Positions 50,786 to 60,586 of a DNA stretch of 64,000 nucleotides are shown here, one piece after another. Position 1 is the stretch's first letter. The number at the start of each line of letters is the position of its first letter. This DNA is from Microterricola gilva (GTDB taxonomy: Bacteria > Actinomycetota > Actinomycetes > Actinomycetales > Microbacteriaceae): positions 2,294,001-2,358,000 of the forward strand of contig NZ_SHLC01000001.1 in NCBI RefSeq assembly GCF_004217495.1, read 5' to 3'. Made by a program: the position numbers and the translations under genes. Below the pieces are notes generated by a model, which worked only from the letters and a program-made list of their open reading frames with translations, was not told the origin of the DNA and searched no databases.

Positions 50786-50834
50786 CTCGTAGAAATGGTC
50801 CCCTCTCCGCCGGAGAGGGGACCATTTCTACGAG
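50786..50834. terminator. Near-perfect 49-nt palindrome
   Basis: Two 24-nt arms with a single central C, no mismatch. The arm starts CTCGTAGAAATGG and ends CCCCTCTCCG. It starts 30 nt past the stop of the fba-linked gene. It probably terminates that transcript, but is far longer and tighter than a usual terminator. Confidence 0.75.
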
Positions 50835-50909
50835 CTCGTCACCCTCGCGCTCCGAGCGCTGGCAATCGCCTCTGCACGGTGGGACAATCGGGGCACGGAG
50901 GCGATCCAC

Positions 50910-51296
50910 ATGCGATTCACGCTGTTGATGTACTACGCGGAGCAAGGCGACACCGGTCTCAGCGAGGAGGAGATGGCGCCATGGCGCGACGCCTTCGACC
51001 GCTACGGCAGAGAACTGGATGACGCCGGAATCCTGATCGCGGCCGAGGTGCTGCAGGCGTCATCCGAGTCGGCCATCTACCGGGTACGCGACGGCCAGCG
51101 CGAAGACCTCGTCGGGGTGCTGAGCGATGACCCGGAGAAACTCGGCGGATTCTTCGTGATCGACGCGCACGATCCGGCGGCCGCACTCGGCTGGGCGGAG
51201 AAGTGCCCGGCAGCGCAGTGGGGCACGATCGAGATCCGCCCCACCGCCGTCAGCTGGTCACACGGGGAAGGCTGGCACGAGCCTACGGCTTCGTAG
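50910..51296 (+). CDS. YCII-related (DGPF) family protein
   Basis: A 128-residue protein of the YciI-like fold: M-R-F-T-L-L-M-Y-Y at the start and the late [10 protein letters not shown] segment, with the usual W-G-T-I-E-I-R-P strand near the end. Such genes are often near ECF sigma factors, but none is adjacent here. GGAGG precedes the ATG. Its last 14 nt overlap the end of ispH, which is convergent. Confidence 0.87.
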   Translation: MRFTLLMYYAEQGDTGLSEEEMAPWRDAFDRYGRELDDAGILIAAEVLQASSESAIYRVRDGQREDLVGVLSDDPEKLGGFFVIDAHDPAAALGWAEKCPAAQWGTIEIRPTAVSWSHGEGWHEPTAS

Positions 51297-52359
51297 TCCG
51301 ACCGCCGAGCGCCCGCTCGTCCTGCTTACCGGAGAGCCCCTTGCGGAGCTCCTTCGGCAGGCTGAAAATCAGGTCTTCCTCAGCGGTCTTGACTTCCTGC
51401 ACCGTGCCGTAGCCGGCATCCGCCAGATCACGCAGCAGCTCCTGCACGAGCTCGTCCGGAACCGAGGCGCCACTCGTGACGCCGACCGTCGCGACACCGT
51501 CGAGCCATTCCTGCTTGACCTCGCTGGCGTAGTCGACCCGGTACGCGGCCGAGGCGCCGTACTCGAGGGCGACCTCGACCAGGCGCACGCTGTTGGAGCT
51601 GTTGGCCGAGCCGACGACGATCACGAGCTCGGCGTCGCGGGCGACCTTCTTGATGGCCACCTGGCGGTTCTGCGTGGCGTAGCAGATGTCGTCGCTGGGC
51701 GGATCCTGGAGCTTGGGGAACTTCTCCCGGAGTCGGCGAACCGTCTCCATCGTCTCGTCGACACTGAGCGTGGTCTGCGAGAGCCAGACGACCTTGTCGG
51801 GATCCTTGACCTCGATGTTCTCGACGTCGTCCGGGCTGTTCACGATGGTCACGTGATCCGGCGCCTCGCCGGCCGTGCCCTCGACCTCCTCGTGGCCTTC
51901 GTGCCCGATCAACAAGATCTCGTAGTCGTCGCGGGCGAAACGCACGGCCTCGCGGTGCACCTTGGTGACCAGCGGGCAGGTGGCGTCGATGGCCTGCAGG
52001 CCGCGGTCGGCGGCGGCGTTGACGACGGCAGGCGAAACGCCGTGCGCGCTGAAGACGAGGTGTGACCCCTCCGGAACCTCGTCGACCTCTTCAACGAAGA
52101 TGGCGCCGAGGGCCTCGAGTTCGGTCACGACGTGGATGTTGTGCACGATCTGCTTGCGCACGTAGACGGGGGCGCCGTAGTGCTCGAGCGCCTTCTCGAC
52201 GGCGATCACGGCCCGGTCGACGCCGGCGCAGTACCCGCGCGGGGCGGCGAGCAGGACCTTCTTCTCACCGGACACAGGGTTGTTTTTCAAGTGCCCGCGG
52301 CGGCTGGGAATGCGGGGCATCCCGAGGCCGATGGTGGGGGCATCCGTCTGATTCGTCAC
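51283..52359 (-). CDS. ispH: 4-hydroxy-3-methylbut-2-enyl diphosphate reductase
   Basis: A [4Fe-4S] enzyme, 358 residues, that makes IPP and DMAPP in the last step of the MEP pathway. Cluster cysteines lie in [20 protein letters not shown] and [10 protein letters not shown]. The catalytic Glu is in the E-x-x-G-T-x-G-E region, with S-A-H-G-V-S-P also typical. The GTG at 52359 lies 6 nt after TAGACT (leaderless). That -10 box overlaps the one for xseA on the other strand. Confidence 0.97.
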   Translation of the reverse strand: MTNQTDAPTIGLGMPRIPSRRGHLKNNPVSGEKKVLLAAPRGYCAGVDRAVIAVEKALEHYGAPVYVRKQIVHNIHVVTELEALGAIFVEEVDEVPEGSHLVFSAHGVSPAVVNAAADRGLQAIDATCPLVTKVHREAVRFARDDYEILLIGHEGHEEVEGTAGEAPDHVTIVNSPDDVENIEVKDPDKVVWLSQTTLSVDETMETVRRLREKFPKLQDPPSDDICYATQNRQVAIKKVARDAELVIVVGSANSSNSVRLVEVALEYGASAAYRVDYASEVKQEWLDGVATVGVTSGASVPDELVQELLRDLADAGYGTVQEVKTAEEDLIFSLPKELRKGLSGKQDERALGGRTTKP

Positions 52360-52365
52360 AGCCCA

Positions 52366-52375
52366 AGTCTAGGCT
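52366..52375. promoter_or_regulatory. Overlapping divergent -10 boxes of ispH and xseA
   Basis: AGTCTAGGCT. The ispH -10 (TAGACT) is on the minus strand at 52371-52366; the xseA -10 (TAGGCT) is on the plus strand at 52370-52375. They share 52370-52371. The ispH start codon is 6 nt from its box, the first GTG of xseA 8 nt from its box. Confidence 0.7.
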
Positions 52376-52443
52376 GGGAGCCTGTGAAGAAGCGGCGCAC
52401 CCCGGTGGTGCGCGCGCCGTCGACGTTTCTGGAGGATCCGCGC

Positions 52444-53664
52444 GTGAGCGATGCAACACCCACCCTCGAGGCCCCCTGGCCGGTTGCCGTGCTCTCGCAG
52501 AAGATCCGCGGCTACATCGAGCGGCTCGGCACCGCGTGGGTCGAGGGCGAGATCACGCAGTGGGGCGTCTCCGGAGGCAACGTCTACGGCAAACTCAAGG
52601 ACCTCAACGAGGACGCGACGGTCAGCTTCAACGTCTGGTCCTCGGTGCGCGCCAAGCTCGATGGCGACTTCAAGCAGGGTGACCGCGTCATCGCCCTCGT
52701 CAAGCCGAACTACTGGGTCAAGGGCGGCACGCTCACCATGCAGGTGTTCGAGCTGCGCCACGTCGGCCTCGGCGACCTGCTGGAGCGCCTGGAACGCCTC
52801 CGCAAGCAGCTCGCCGCCGAGGGACTCTTCGACGCCTCGCGCAAGCGGCCGCTGCCGTTCCTGCCGCACTGCATCGGCCTGGTCACCGGCAAGGACTCGG
52901 ATGCCGAGAAAGACGTCATCCGTAATGCCCAGCTGCGCTGGCCCGCGGTGAACTTCCGCGTCGTGCACGCGGCGGTGCAGGGCGATCGTTCCGTTGGCGA
53001 GGTGGCCGCGGCGATCGAGAAGCTCGACGCCGATCCGGAGGTTGACGTCATCATCGTCGCGCGCGGTGGCGGCGACTTCCAGAACCTGCTCGGCTTCAGC
53101 GACGAGCGCGTCGTGCGCGCCGCCGCCGCCGCGCAGACCCCGATCGTCAGCGCCATCGGGCACGAGGCCGACCGCCCGCTGCTCGACGAGGTCGCCGACC
53201 TCCGGGCGTCGACGCCGACCGATGCCGCCAAGCGCGTCGTTCCGGATGTCGCGGAGGAGCTGGCCAGGGTGCAGCAGGCCCGCGCCCGCATCGGCACCCG
53301 CCTCACCGGCATTCTCGCGGCCGAGATCGACCGAATCTCGCAGCTGCGCAGCCGCCCCGTGCTGGCGGACACGGCGTGGATCTTCGACTCCCGCACCCAG
53401 GACCTCACCCGCTACGTCGCGCGCGGGGTGGAGCTGGTCGAACGCCGCCTCGAACGAGCGGGAGACCAGACCGCCGAACTGCGCGCCCAGCTGCGCGCGC
53501 TCTCGCCGCAGGCCACCCTCGACCGCGGCTACGCGATCGTGCAGCTTCCGGATGGCGGCGTGCTGCGCGAGGCGGCGCAGGCGCCAGACGGCACCGAGTT
53601 ACGCCTGACCCTCTCGAGCGGCGCCGTGACGGCGCGGTCGACCGGCCAGACGGCGAGCCGCTGA
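52444..53664 (+). CDS. xseA: Exodeoxyribonuclease VII large subunit
   Basis: A 406-residue large subunit of ExoVII. The N-terminal OB-fold (W-V-E-G-E-I-T-Q-W-G-V-S-G-G-N-V-Y) is followed by the catalytic domain with V-T-G-K-D-S-D-A-E-K-D-V, I-I-V-A-R-G-G-G, and G-H-E-A-D-R-P-L-L-D-E-V-A-D-L-R-A-S-T-P-T. A coiled coil (about residues 265-350) binds XseB. I chose the GTG at 52444 because GGAGG precedes it. GTG 52384, 8 nt from the -10 box, is an alternative leaderless start adding 20 residues. Confidence 0.96.
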   Translation: MSDATPTLEAPWPVAVLSQKIRGYIERLGTAWVEGEITQWGVSGGNVYGKLKDLNEDATVSFNVWSSVRAKLDGDFKQGDRVIALVKPNYWVKGGTLTMQVFELRHVGLGDLLERLERLRKQLAAEGLFDASRKRPLPFLPHCIGLVTGKDSDAEKDVIRNAQLRWPAVNFRVVHAAVQGDRSVGEVAAAIEKLDADPEVDVIIVARGGGDFQNLLGFSDERVVRAAAAAQTPIVSAIGHEADRPLLDEVADLRASTPTDAAKRVVPDVAEELARVQQARARIGTRLTGILAAEIDRISQLRSRPVLADTAWIFDSRTQDLTRYVARGVELVERRLERAGDQTAELRAQLRALSPQATLDRGYAIVQLPDGGVLREAAQAPDGTELRLTLSSGAVTARSTGQTASR

Positions 53665-53716
53665 GCGCATCGGCGCAGCGGACGGTGTGCACAGTGTTGC
53701 CGCGTAGAATCGAGAC

Positions 53717-53944
53717 ATGCCCGTGAACGATGACCTCGCAGAACTGAGCTATGAGCAGGCGCGCGATGAACTGATCCGTGTCGTCAGCGAACTCGAACAG
53801 GGTTCCTCGACGCTGGAGCAGTCCCTCGCCCTCTGGGAGCGTGGTGAAGCGCTGGCGCGCCGCTGCGAGCAGTGGCTGATCGGGGCCAAGGAACGCCTCG
53901 AGGCTGCCAGGGCCGGGGCGGAAGCCGCGGCATCCGCCGAATGA
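53717..53944 (+). CDS. xseB: Exodeoxyribonuclease VII small subunit
   Basis: A 75-residue helical small subunit with the family core [20 protein letters not shown] and [15 protein letters not shown]. Four or more copies coat each XseA coiled coil. TAGAAT ends 6 nt before the ATG, so it may be expressed from its own leaderless promoter besides the xseA transcript, which would help keep it in excess. The stop overlaps the next start as ATGA. Confidence 0.95.
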   Translation: MPVNDDLAELSYEQARDELIRVVSELEQGSSTLEQSLALWERGEALARRCEQWLIGAKERLEAARAGAEAAASAE

Positions 53945-54612
53945 GCGTGCCAACCATGAAGCAGCCGGGCAAGGCGCCCCGTGTCGTCGCCGAGCTCGGA
54001 CGCCCGGAGACCCCGGAGGAGACCGCGGCGCGCAAGGCCGAGAACTCGCGCAAGCACCGTGCGAAGCAGACGATCAACAACCTCGTGCTGTCGCTGCTCG
54101 CGACCCTCGCCATCGTCGTCGTGATCGTGCTGATCGTGCCGCGCAGCGACAAGCCGATCGAACGAGACATCGACTGGTCGGCCGCGGCCGCCGCGGTGCA
54201 GCCCTCCGTCGATGTGACGCTCGTCGACCCGGAGCTCCCCGCCGGTTGGACCTCGAATTCGGCGACACTCAGCACCGACAAGGCCGACATCACCAGCTGG
54301 TACATCGGCCTGATCAGTCCCGAGAAGCAGTACCTCGGCATCCACCAGGCGATCGACGCCGACGCCAGCTGGCTCTCCGGCCTGCTCGACGGCACCGAGC
54401 CCGTGTCCAGCGTCACGGTGGACGGCATCGAGTGGGATGTCTACTCGAACCCGAAGCCCGTTGAGGACCGCGGACTCTTCCACAACGCCCTTGTGACCGA
54501 GGCCGGACCGAGCACCATCGTGGTGCTGGGCGAGCCCTCCCCCGAGGTGTTTAACGCTATTGCCCAAGAACTGGCCCCTGATGTCCGGGCCGCCCAGGAG
54601 GATGCTCGATGA
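53941..54612 (+). CDS. DUF4245 family membrane protein
   Basis: A 223-residue protein with a charged cytosolic 45-residue N-terminus, one membrane helix ([20 protein letters not shown]) and an extracytoplasmic domain typical of DUF4245, which includes P-A-G-W-T-S-N-S-A and W-Y-I-G. Genes of this family commonly sit beside xseAB in actinobacteria, as here. Starts with ATGA coupling to xseB and overlaps the carbonic anhydrase by 4 nt. The function is unknown. Confidence 0.9.
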   Translation: MSVPTMKQPGKAPRVVAELGRPETPEETAARKAENSRKHRAKQTINNLVLSLLATLAIVVVIVLIVPRSDKPIERDIDWSAAAAAVQPSVDVTLVDPELPAGWTSNSATLSTDKADITSWYIGLISPEKQYLGIHQAIDADASWLSGLLDGTEPVSSVTVDGIEWDVYSNPKPVEDRGLFHNALVTEAGPSTIVVLGEPSPEVFNAIAQELAPDVRAAQEDAR

Positions 54613-55277
54613 CCGTTGCCAGCACAACCGCCACCCACGCCGCCGCATCGCGGCTGACTCCCGCAGAGGCATGGGCGGAGATGCGCGCGGGCAATGACCG
54701 TTTCGTGGCCGGTGCCCCCGTGCACCCGCACCAGGACGTCGCCAGCCGACGCTCCCTCGCGAAGGCGCAGGGCCCCCGTGCCGCGCTGTTCGGTTGCGCG
54801 GACTCCCGTCTCGCCGCCGAGATCATCTTCGACGTCGGCCTCGGCGACCTCTTCGTCGTCCGCAACGCCGGACAGGTCATCGGCGACTCCATCATCGGTT
54901 CCCTCGAGTACGCCGTCGGTGTTCTGCACGTGCCGCTCATCGTCGTGCTCGGCCACGACTCCTGCGGTGCCGTGCAGGCGGCGATCGAGTCGCGTCTGCC
55001 GGATGCCGCGCCGCTGCCGCACTACATCGACGGGCTCGTGCAGAAGATCGTCCCTGCGGTGCAGCGCGTCACCGGGAACCGCGAGATCACCAATGCGAAG
55101 CAGGTCGACGCCGGCTTCGTCGGGCGCGAACACCTCCGCGACACCGTCGCCGAGCTGATCGCCTCCTCCGAGATGATCAGCGATGCCATCGCGGCCGGCA
55201 CCTTGGCCGTCGTCGGCGCCAACTACCGCCTCCTCGAGGGGCGCGCAGAGACCGACGTCATCGTCGGCGTCGTCTGA
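54609..55277 (+). CDS. Beta-class carbonic anhydrase
   Basis: A 222-residue zinc enzyme for CO2/bicarbonate conversion. Zinc ligands and the catalytic dyad are present in F-G-C-A-D-S-R-L-A-A-E (Cys, Asp, Arg), and H-D-S-C-G-A-V supplies His and Cys. R-N-A-G-Q-V-I and S-L-E-Y-A-V-G-V-L are family motifs. The ATG overlaps the DUF4245 stop (ATGA). Bicarbonate supply for carboxylases is the likely use. Cytosolic: no signal peptide. Confidence 0.95.
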   Translation: MTVASTTATHAAASRLTPAEAWAEMRAGNDRFVAGAPVHPHQDVASRRSLAKAQGPRAALFGCADSRLAAEIIFDVGLGDLFVVRNAGQVIGDSIIGSLEYAVGVLHVPLIVVLGHDSCGAVQAAIESRLPDAAPLPHYIDGLVQKIVPAVQRVTGNREITNAKQVDAGFVGREHLRDTVAELIASSEMISDAIAAGTLAVVGANYRLLEGRAETDVIVGVV

Positions 55278-55364
55278 GCGGCATCCGCTCGTCACGTCTG
55301 CACTCCAGCTTTCCCATTACCGGCGGCAACCACCGCCTCACACCACCACACCGAAAGGGCAACC

Positions 55365-56768
55365 GTGAGCAACTCAGCTGACGCGGAATTCCGCATCGAA
55401 CACGACACCATGGGCGAGGTGCGCGTTCCCGCGAACGCGCTCTACAGCGCACAGACGCAGCGTGCCGTTGAGAACTTCCCGATCTCGGGGTCGACATTGG
55501 AGTCGGCTCAGATCGTCGCACTGGCGCGCATCAAGAAGTCGGCGGCACTCGCCAACGCACAGCTCGGCCGCCTCGACCAGGGCATCGCCGACGCCATCGC
55601 CTCGGCCGCGGACGAGATCATCGCCGGTGGGCACCACGAGCAGTTCCCGATCGACGTCTACCAGACCGGCTCCGGCACCTCCTCGAACATGAACATGAAC
55701 GAGGTGCTGGCGAGCCTGGCCACCGCGCGCCTCGGCAGCCCGGTCCACCCGAACGACCACGTCAACGCCTCGCAGTCCTCCAACGACGTGTTCCCCACCT
55801 CGGTGCACATCGCCGTCACCGGCGCGCTCATCGACGAGCTCATCCCGGCGCTCGACCACCTCGCCGTCTCCCTCGAGGCGAAGGCCGAGCTGTGGGCGAC
55901 CGCCGTCAAGGCCGGCCGCACCCACCTGATGGACGCCACCCCCGTCACCCTCGGCCAGGAGTTCGGCGGCTACGCCCGCCAGATGCGCCTCGGCATCGAG
56001 CGCGTGCGGTCCGCGCTCCCCCGCGTCGCCGAGGTTCCGCTCGGCGGCACCGCCGTCGGCACCGGCATCAACACCCCGCTGGGCTTCCCGCAGCTCGTGC
56101 TCGAGCTGCTCACCGCCGAGACCGAGCTGCCGATCACCGAGGCGAAGGACCACTTCGAGGCCCAGGCCAACCGCGACGGCCTCGTCGACGCATCCGGTGC
56201 CCTCCGCACCATCGCCGTCAGCCTCACCAAGATCTGCAACGACATCCGGTGGATGGGTTCCGGCCCGAACACCGGCTTCGGCGAGCTGAACATCCCCGAC
56301 CTGCAGCCCGGCTCCTCGATCATGCCCGGCAAGGTCAACCCCGTCATCCCAGAGGCCGTGCTCATGGTCTGCTCGCGCGTCATCGGCAACGACGCGGCGA
56401 TCGCCTGGGGCGGCGCGTCCGGCTCCTTCGAGCTCAACGTGCAGATCCCCGTGATGGGCACCGCGCTGCTCGAGTCGATCCGCCTGCTCGGCAACGCCGC
56501 CCGCGTGCTCGCCGACAAGACCGTCGACGGCCTCGAGGCCAACCTCGAGCGCGCTGCGGCCCTCGCCGGCATGTCCCCGTCGATCGTCACGCCGCTGAAC
56601 AAGATCATCGGCTACGAGGAGGCGGCGAAGATCGCCAAGCACTCCGTGAAGCAGGGCGTCACCGTGCGCGAGGCCGTGATCGAGCTCGGCTACGTCGAGC
56701 GCGGTGCCATCACGCTCGAGCAGCTGGACAGCTCGCTCGACCTGCTGAGCATGACGACCCCCGGCTAA
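55365..56768 (+). CDS. fumC: Fumarate hydratase, class II
   Basis: A 467-residue oxygen-stable fumarase of the citrate cycle. The signature [11 protein letters not shown] is present, along with [13 protein letters not shown] and [11 protein letters not shown]. The GTG start at 55365 has GAAAGGG upstream. It follows carbonic anhydrase by 87 nt and may have its own promoter in that gap, which contains a CCTCA/CACC-rich stretch without a clear -10. A hairpin follows. Confidence 0.97.
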   Translation: MSNSADAEFRIEHDTMGEVRVPANALYSAQTQRAVENFPISGSTLESAQIVALARIKKSAALANAQLGRLDQGIADAIASAADEIIAGGHHEQFPIDVYQTGSGTSSNMNMNEVLASLATARLGSPVHPNDHVNASQSSNDVFPTSVHIAVTGALIDELIPALDHLAVSLEAKAELWATAVKAGRTHLMDATPVTLGQEFGGYARQMRLGIERVRSALPRVAEVPLGGTAVGTGINTPLGFPQLVLELLTAETELPITEAKDHFEAQANRDGLVDASGALRTIAVSLTKICNDIRWMGSGPNTGFGELNIPDLQPGSSIMPGKVNPVIPEAVLMVCSRVIGNDAAIAWGGASGSFELNVQIPVMGTALLESIRLLGNAARVLADKTVDGLEANLERAAALAGMSPSIVTPLNKIIGYEEAAKIAKHSVKQGVTVREAVIELGYVERGAITLEQLDSSLDLLSMTTPG

Positions 56769-56791
56769 GCCGAGGCAGAACGCAGCATCCG

Positions 56792-56823
56792 GCGCGCCGT
56801 CCACGATCTCGTGGGCGGCGCGC
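56792..56823 (+). terminator. Terminator hairpin after fumC
   Basis: GCGCGCCGTCCACGA / TCGTGGGCGGCGCGC, 15-bp stem with one mismatch and a 2-nt loop, 23 nt past the fumC stop. Confidence 0.75.
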
Positions 56824-56882
56824 TCGCGTTGCGGCGGGTGCCAGCGAGTGACAGCGCTGGACGTTGCGCTCGGCAACAGACG

Positions 56883-56923
56883 GCGAGGCCTGTCGTTCAG
56901 ATGGTCCGAACGACAGGCCTCGC
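56883..56923 (-). terminator. Terminator hairpin after phoH-like gene
   Basis: Perfect 16-bp stem GCGAGGCCTGTCGTTC with a 9-nt loop, 22 nt past the stop of the minus-strand gene at 56946. Confidence 0.8.
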
Positions 56924-56945
56924 ACGTCGATGACGCTGTTGTTCA

Positions 56946-58331
56946 CTATGCCAGCTCGTTGCCCTCCAGCATCTCGGTGACGAGGGCGGCGATCGCCGAG
57001 CGCTCGGATCGTGTCAGCGTCATGTGGGCGAACAGCGGGTGCCCCTTGAGCGTCTCGATCACGCTGGCGACGCCGTCGTGGCGGCCGACCCGCAGGTTGT
57101 CACGCTGGGCGACGTCGTGGGTGAGCACGACCCGCGAGTTCTGCCCGATACGGCTGAGCACGGTCAGCAGCACATTGCGCTCCAGCGACTGCGCCTCGTC
57201 GACGATCACGAAGGCGTCGTGCAGGCTGCGGCCGCGGATGTGCGTGAGCGGCAGCACCTCGAGGATGCCGCGGTCCAGCACCTCCTCGAGCACGTTGTCG
57301 GAGACGAGCGCGCCGAGGGTGTCGAACACCGCCTGTCCCCACGGGTTCATCTTCTCGGCCGCGTCACCAGGCAGGTAACCGAGCTCCTGGCCACCGACGG
57401 CGTAGAGCGGGCGGAACACCATGATCTTCTTGTGTTGCTGCCGCTCCAGCACGGCTTCGAGGCCGGCGCAGAGAGCGAGCGCGGACTTCCCCGTCCCGGC
57501 TCGCCCTCCCAAAGACAGGATCCCGATCTCCGGGTCGAGCAGCAGGTCGATCGCCAGCCGTTGCTCCGCCGAACGGCCGTGCAGACCGAACACGTCCCGG
57601 TCACCGCGGACGAGCTTGAACTCGCCGCGCGCTGTGACGCGGCCGAGCGCGCTGCCGCGTTCGGAGTGCACGACGAGCCCGGTGTTCACTGGCATGTCGC
57701 CGACCAGTCGCGTCGACATCCGCTCGTTGTCGTAGAGCGCGGCCATCTGCTCGCCGCTCAGCGTGATCTCGTCCATCCCGGTCCAGCCGGAGTCGACGGC
57801 GAGTTCGTGCTTGTACTCCTCGGCCGCGAGCCCGATGGAGGCCGCCTTCACGCGCAATGGCAGGTCTTTCGAGACCACGGTCACGGCGAGTCCCTCTGCG
57901 GCGAGGTTCATCGCCACGGCGAGGATGCGCGAATCGTTGTCATTCAGCTGGAGCCCGCTGGGCAACACCCCCATGCTCGAGTGGTTGAGCTCGACCCGCA
58001 GCGTTCCGCCGTCGCCGACGGGAATGGGGAAGTCGAGCCGCTCGTGCTTGATGCGCAGCTCATCGAGGTTGCGGAGCGCTTGCCTGGCGAAGAAGCCGAT
58101 CTCGGGGTCATTCCGTTTGGCCTCAAGCTCGGCGACCACGATCACCGGCAGGACGACGGCGTGCTCGGCAAAGCGGAACATGGACGAGGGGTCAGACAAC
58201 AAAACCGAGGTATCCAAAACATAGATACGCTCGGCTTGTTCGCGCTGATCTGAGTGGCCTTCGCCCGCTCTGGCCGCTGCTCCCGGCCCCTGTTGTTCTG
58301 TTGAATTCTGACGAACTGAAGTCACAACCAC
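56946..58331 (-). CDS. PIN-PhoH (PhoH2) family RNA-acting ATPase
   Basis: A 461-residue two-domain protein. The N-terminal PIN domain begins [13 protein letters not shown] with its metal-binding Asp. The C-terminal PhoH domain has a Walker A ([12 protein letters not shown]) and Walker B ([11 protein letters not shown]). In mycobacteria the PhoH2 protein of this layout is an RNA helicase/nuclease. The GTG at 58331 is the first of several possible starts, and the first 35 residues look disordered. A strong terminator follows. Confidence 0.92.
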   Translation of the reverse strand: MVVTSVRQNSTEQQGPGAAARAGEGHSDQREQAERIYVLDTSVLLSDPSSMFRFAEHAVVLPVIVVAELEAKRNDPEIGFFARQALRNLDELRIKHERLDFPIPVGDGGTLRVELNHSSMGVLPSGLQLNDNDSRILAVAMNLAAEGLAVTVVSKDLPLRVKAASIGLAAEEYKHELAVDSGWTGMDEITLSGEQMAALYDNERMSTRLVGDMPVNTGLVVHSERGSALGRVTARGEFKLVRGDRDVFGLHGRSAEQRLAIDLLLDPEIGILSLGGRAGTGKSALALCAGLEAVLERQQHKKIMVFRPLYAVGGQELGYLPGDAAEKMNPWGQAVFDTLGALVSDNVLEEVLDRGILEVLPLTHIRGRSLHDAFVIVDEAQSLERNVLLTVLSRIGQNSRVVLTHDVAQRDNLRVGRHDGVASVIETLKGHPLFAHMTLTRSERSAIAALVTEMLEGNELA

Positions 58332-58495
58332 TCCCGCCCCGGCATTCCTGCCCAGTTTGCTGCGAGTCGGCCATGTGGTCCCGAGTCGAACTTATGTGGC
58401 CGTCTCGATCAAGCGCGATGCCTGATGAGAGTGACGCTACGACCGTTGCGCCGAAAGAGCGAACGACACGCCGATCTACCAAAGTGAAATCTTGG

Positions 58496-58532
58496 GTTGC
58501 CGGGCGGATGCCGCGGCAGCCGGGCCGGCGAC
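58496..58532 (-). terminator. Candidate terminator hairpin after the class-V aminotransferase gene
   Basis: GTTGCCGG / CCGGCGAC (8 bp, one G-U) around a GC-rich loop, 24 nt past the stop at 58557 on the minus strand. A weaker case than the others. Confidence 0.45.
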
Positions 58533-58556
58533 CGCGGCGCTCGGGTGCGAAACTCC

Positions 58557-59684
58557 CTAGAACGCCGCCGCGCTTGCGTAGGAGGTGAACGCTCCGCGCA
58601 CCATGTCGACCGTTGACTCGTCGAGCACGGCGTGCACGCACAGGCGCACGCCCCCCTCGCGCGAGGTCGCCGTGATGCCGTGGTTGAACAGCGACGCGGT
58701 GAGCACGGTGAGGTGCTCGGCAGGCGGCTGCAACACGATGATGCCCGCCCGCTCACGTTCGTGCCGCGAGGAGGCGACCGGGATCGCGAACTCGTCGGCG
58801 AGGTCGATCATGCGGCTCACGTTTGTGGCCATCGCGGACTGGATCTCGGCGACGCCGACGTCGATGATCTCCTCGAGGGCGGCGGCCAGGCGGGCCTGCG
58901 CGATGCCGTCGGGGTTGGACGTGCGGAACGCCCGAGCACCCGTGCTGGGCGGCGGCGTCGGGATCTGGTCCCAGACCTCGTCGCCATCGGTGCCGGTGTA
59001 GCCGGAGAACACGGGCGTGAGGCGCCCGAGCGCGCGTTCGCTGAGCGCCATGACGCCGCTGCCCCAGCCGGCGCGGCACCACTTCTGGCCGCCGGCGACG
59101 ACGACATCCGCGAGTTCATACGGCGCATCGACGACGCCGAAACCCTGGATGGCGTCGACGATGAGCAGGCGGTCGCCGATGACCTGGCGGATGCCCTCGA
59201 GGTCGGCGAGGTAGCCGGTCCGCGAGTCGACGAGGCTGACCGCCACTGCGGCCGTGTTCGAGCCGAGCTGCGCCTTGATCTGGCCCGGCGTCACGGTGCC
59301 GTGGTCGGTCTCGAGCCAGAGCGGGCGCGTCACGTGCAGCGCTTCGTGGGCGCGCGAGGCCGCGATGGGCAGGCTGGGGAACTCGCCGGGAGAGAGCAGC
59401 ACATCGCCGGTGAGGCCGAACATGGCGTGCAGCAGGCCGGTCGTCGTGTTCGGGACCGCCACGACCTGCTCGGCGGGCTGGCCGAGCAGCGTTCCGGCCG
59501 CCTCACGCAGGCGCTGGTCCTGGTCCTGGATGGCCTGCAGGCTGCCGAAGCGAGCCCGGCTCAGGATCTCGGTGAAGCCGAGCGTTTCTGCGGATGCCGC
59601 GGCCGACAGCGGCCCGACCCGCCCGTAGTCGAGGTAGCCGGGCTCCTCGGTGAAGCCGGAAACGTACTGCTGCCAGGTTGTCAT
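58557..59684 (-). CDS. Aminotransferase class V-fold PLP enzyme
   Basis: A 375-residue fold-type I PLP enzyme related to kynureninase/isopenicillin N epimerase and cysteine desulfurases. The PLP-lysine is in G-G-Q-K-W-C-R-A-G-W-G; the cofactor-binding Asp is in L-I-V-D-A-I-Q-G-F-G. The C-terminal small domain ends with G-G-V-R-L-C-V-H-A-V-L. It lies 45 nt after the cis-prenyltransferase gene on the same strand, perhaps in the same transcript. The substrate is unclear. It lacks the Cys-containing loop of a desulfurase. Confidence 0.88.
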   Translation of the reverse strand: MTTWQQYVSGFTEEPGYLDYGRVGPLSAAASAETLGFTEILSRARFGSLQAIQDQDQRLREAAGTLLGQPAEQVVAVPNTTTGLLHAMFGLTGDVLLSPGEFPSLPIAASRAHEALHVTRPLWLETDHGTVTPGQIKAQLGSNTAAVAVSLVDSRTGYLADLEGIRQVIGDRLLIVDAIQGFGVVDAPYELADVVVAGGQKWCRAGWGSGVMALSERALGRLTPVFSGYTGTDGDEVWDQIPTPPPSTGARAFRTSNPDGIAQARLAAALEEIIDVGVAEIQSAMATNVSRMIDLADEFAIPVASSRHERERAGIIVLQPPAEHLTVLTASLFNHGITATSREGGVRLCVHAVLDESTVDMVRGAFTSYASAAAF

Positions 59685-59729
59685 GGGTTCCTCTCGGATC
59701 TGCGCGGGGGCGCGGGATCGAGTGCTGGT

Positions 59730-60515
59730 TCAGCCGCCGAAGCGGCGATTGCGCGTGGCGTAGTCGCGGAGGGCGCGCAGGAAGTCGACCTTGCGCAGGT
59801 CGGGGCCGAGCGCCTCAACGAAGTAGAACTCGCTGTGGGCGCTCTGCCACAACATGAAGTCACTCAGGCGCTGCTCACCCGAGGTGCGGATGACGAGGTC
59901 GGGGTCCGGCTGGCCGCCGGTGTAGAGGTGCTCACCGATGAGGTCGGGCGTGAGTCGTTCCGCGAGGTCCTCGAGGCTGCCGCCGCCGGCGTGGTGATCG
60001 GCGACGATGCTCCGCATGGCGTCGGTGATCTCCTTGCGGCCACCGTAGCCGACGGCGAGGTTCACGTGCAGACCCGTCTTGCCCGCGGTGCGGGCCTGCG
60101 CGGCATCCAGCGCGGAGACCAGCGGCTGCGGCAGGCCGGCCGTGGAACCGACGTGTTGCACACGCCAGTCGCGGTAGCGGGAGAGGTCGTCGGCGAGGTC
60201 GGCGATGATCTCGATCAGCGCCGAGAGCTCCTCCCCCGAACGGTTCGTGAGATTGTCGCTGGAGAGCAGGTAGAGGGTGACCGTGGAGATGCCGAGATCG
60301 TCGCACCATTCCACGAACTCGCGCATCTTGGCTGCACCGGCGCGGTGGCCGTGCGCTGCGGTGTCGTAGCCGAGCTGCTTCGCCCAGCGGCGGTTGCCGT
60401 CGATGATCATGGCGACGTGGCGCGGAAGGGTCTCCGCAGTCAGTCCCCGGCGCAGCCGGTTTTGGTAGAGGCGGTAGAGAATGCCCCTGCCCAGTGATTC
60501 ATCGCGGTCGTGCAC
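59730..60515 (-). CDS. uppS: Isoprenyl transferase (cis-prenyltransferase, UppS-like)
   Basis: A 261-residue cis-prenyltransferase that elongates FPP with IPP to polyprenyl diphosphate for cell wall synthesis. M-I-I-D-G-N-R-R-W-A-K-Q-L holds the catalytic Asp; R-T-S-G-E-Q-R-L-S-D-F-M-L-W-Q and E-F-Y-F are the other signatures. The DGNRRWA form is common in actinobacteria, where two paralogues make Z-FPP and decaprenyl phosphate; which this is cannot be told. TAACGT lies 6 nt before the GTG (leaderless). Confidence 0.95.
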   Translation of the reverse strand: MHDRDESLGRGILYRLYQNRLRRGLTAETLPRHVAMIIDGNRRWAKQLGYDTAAHGHRAGAAKMREFVEWCDDLGISTVTLYLLSSDNLTNRSGEELSALIEIIADLADDLSRYRDWRVQHVGSTAGLPQPLVSALDAAQARTAGKTGLHVNLAVGYGGRKEITDAMRSIVADHHAGGGSLEDLAERLTPDLIGEHLYTGGQPDPDLVIRTSGEQRLSDFMLWQSAHSEFYFVEALGPDLRKVDFLRALRDYATRNRRFGG

Positions 60516-60586
60516 AGATTCACGTTAGTGCACTTGCCTGCGCTCGCCCACATTTCAGATGGGGATGCGTGTCGTATCCTGAGCGC

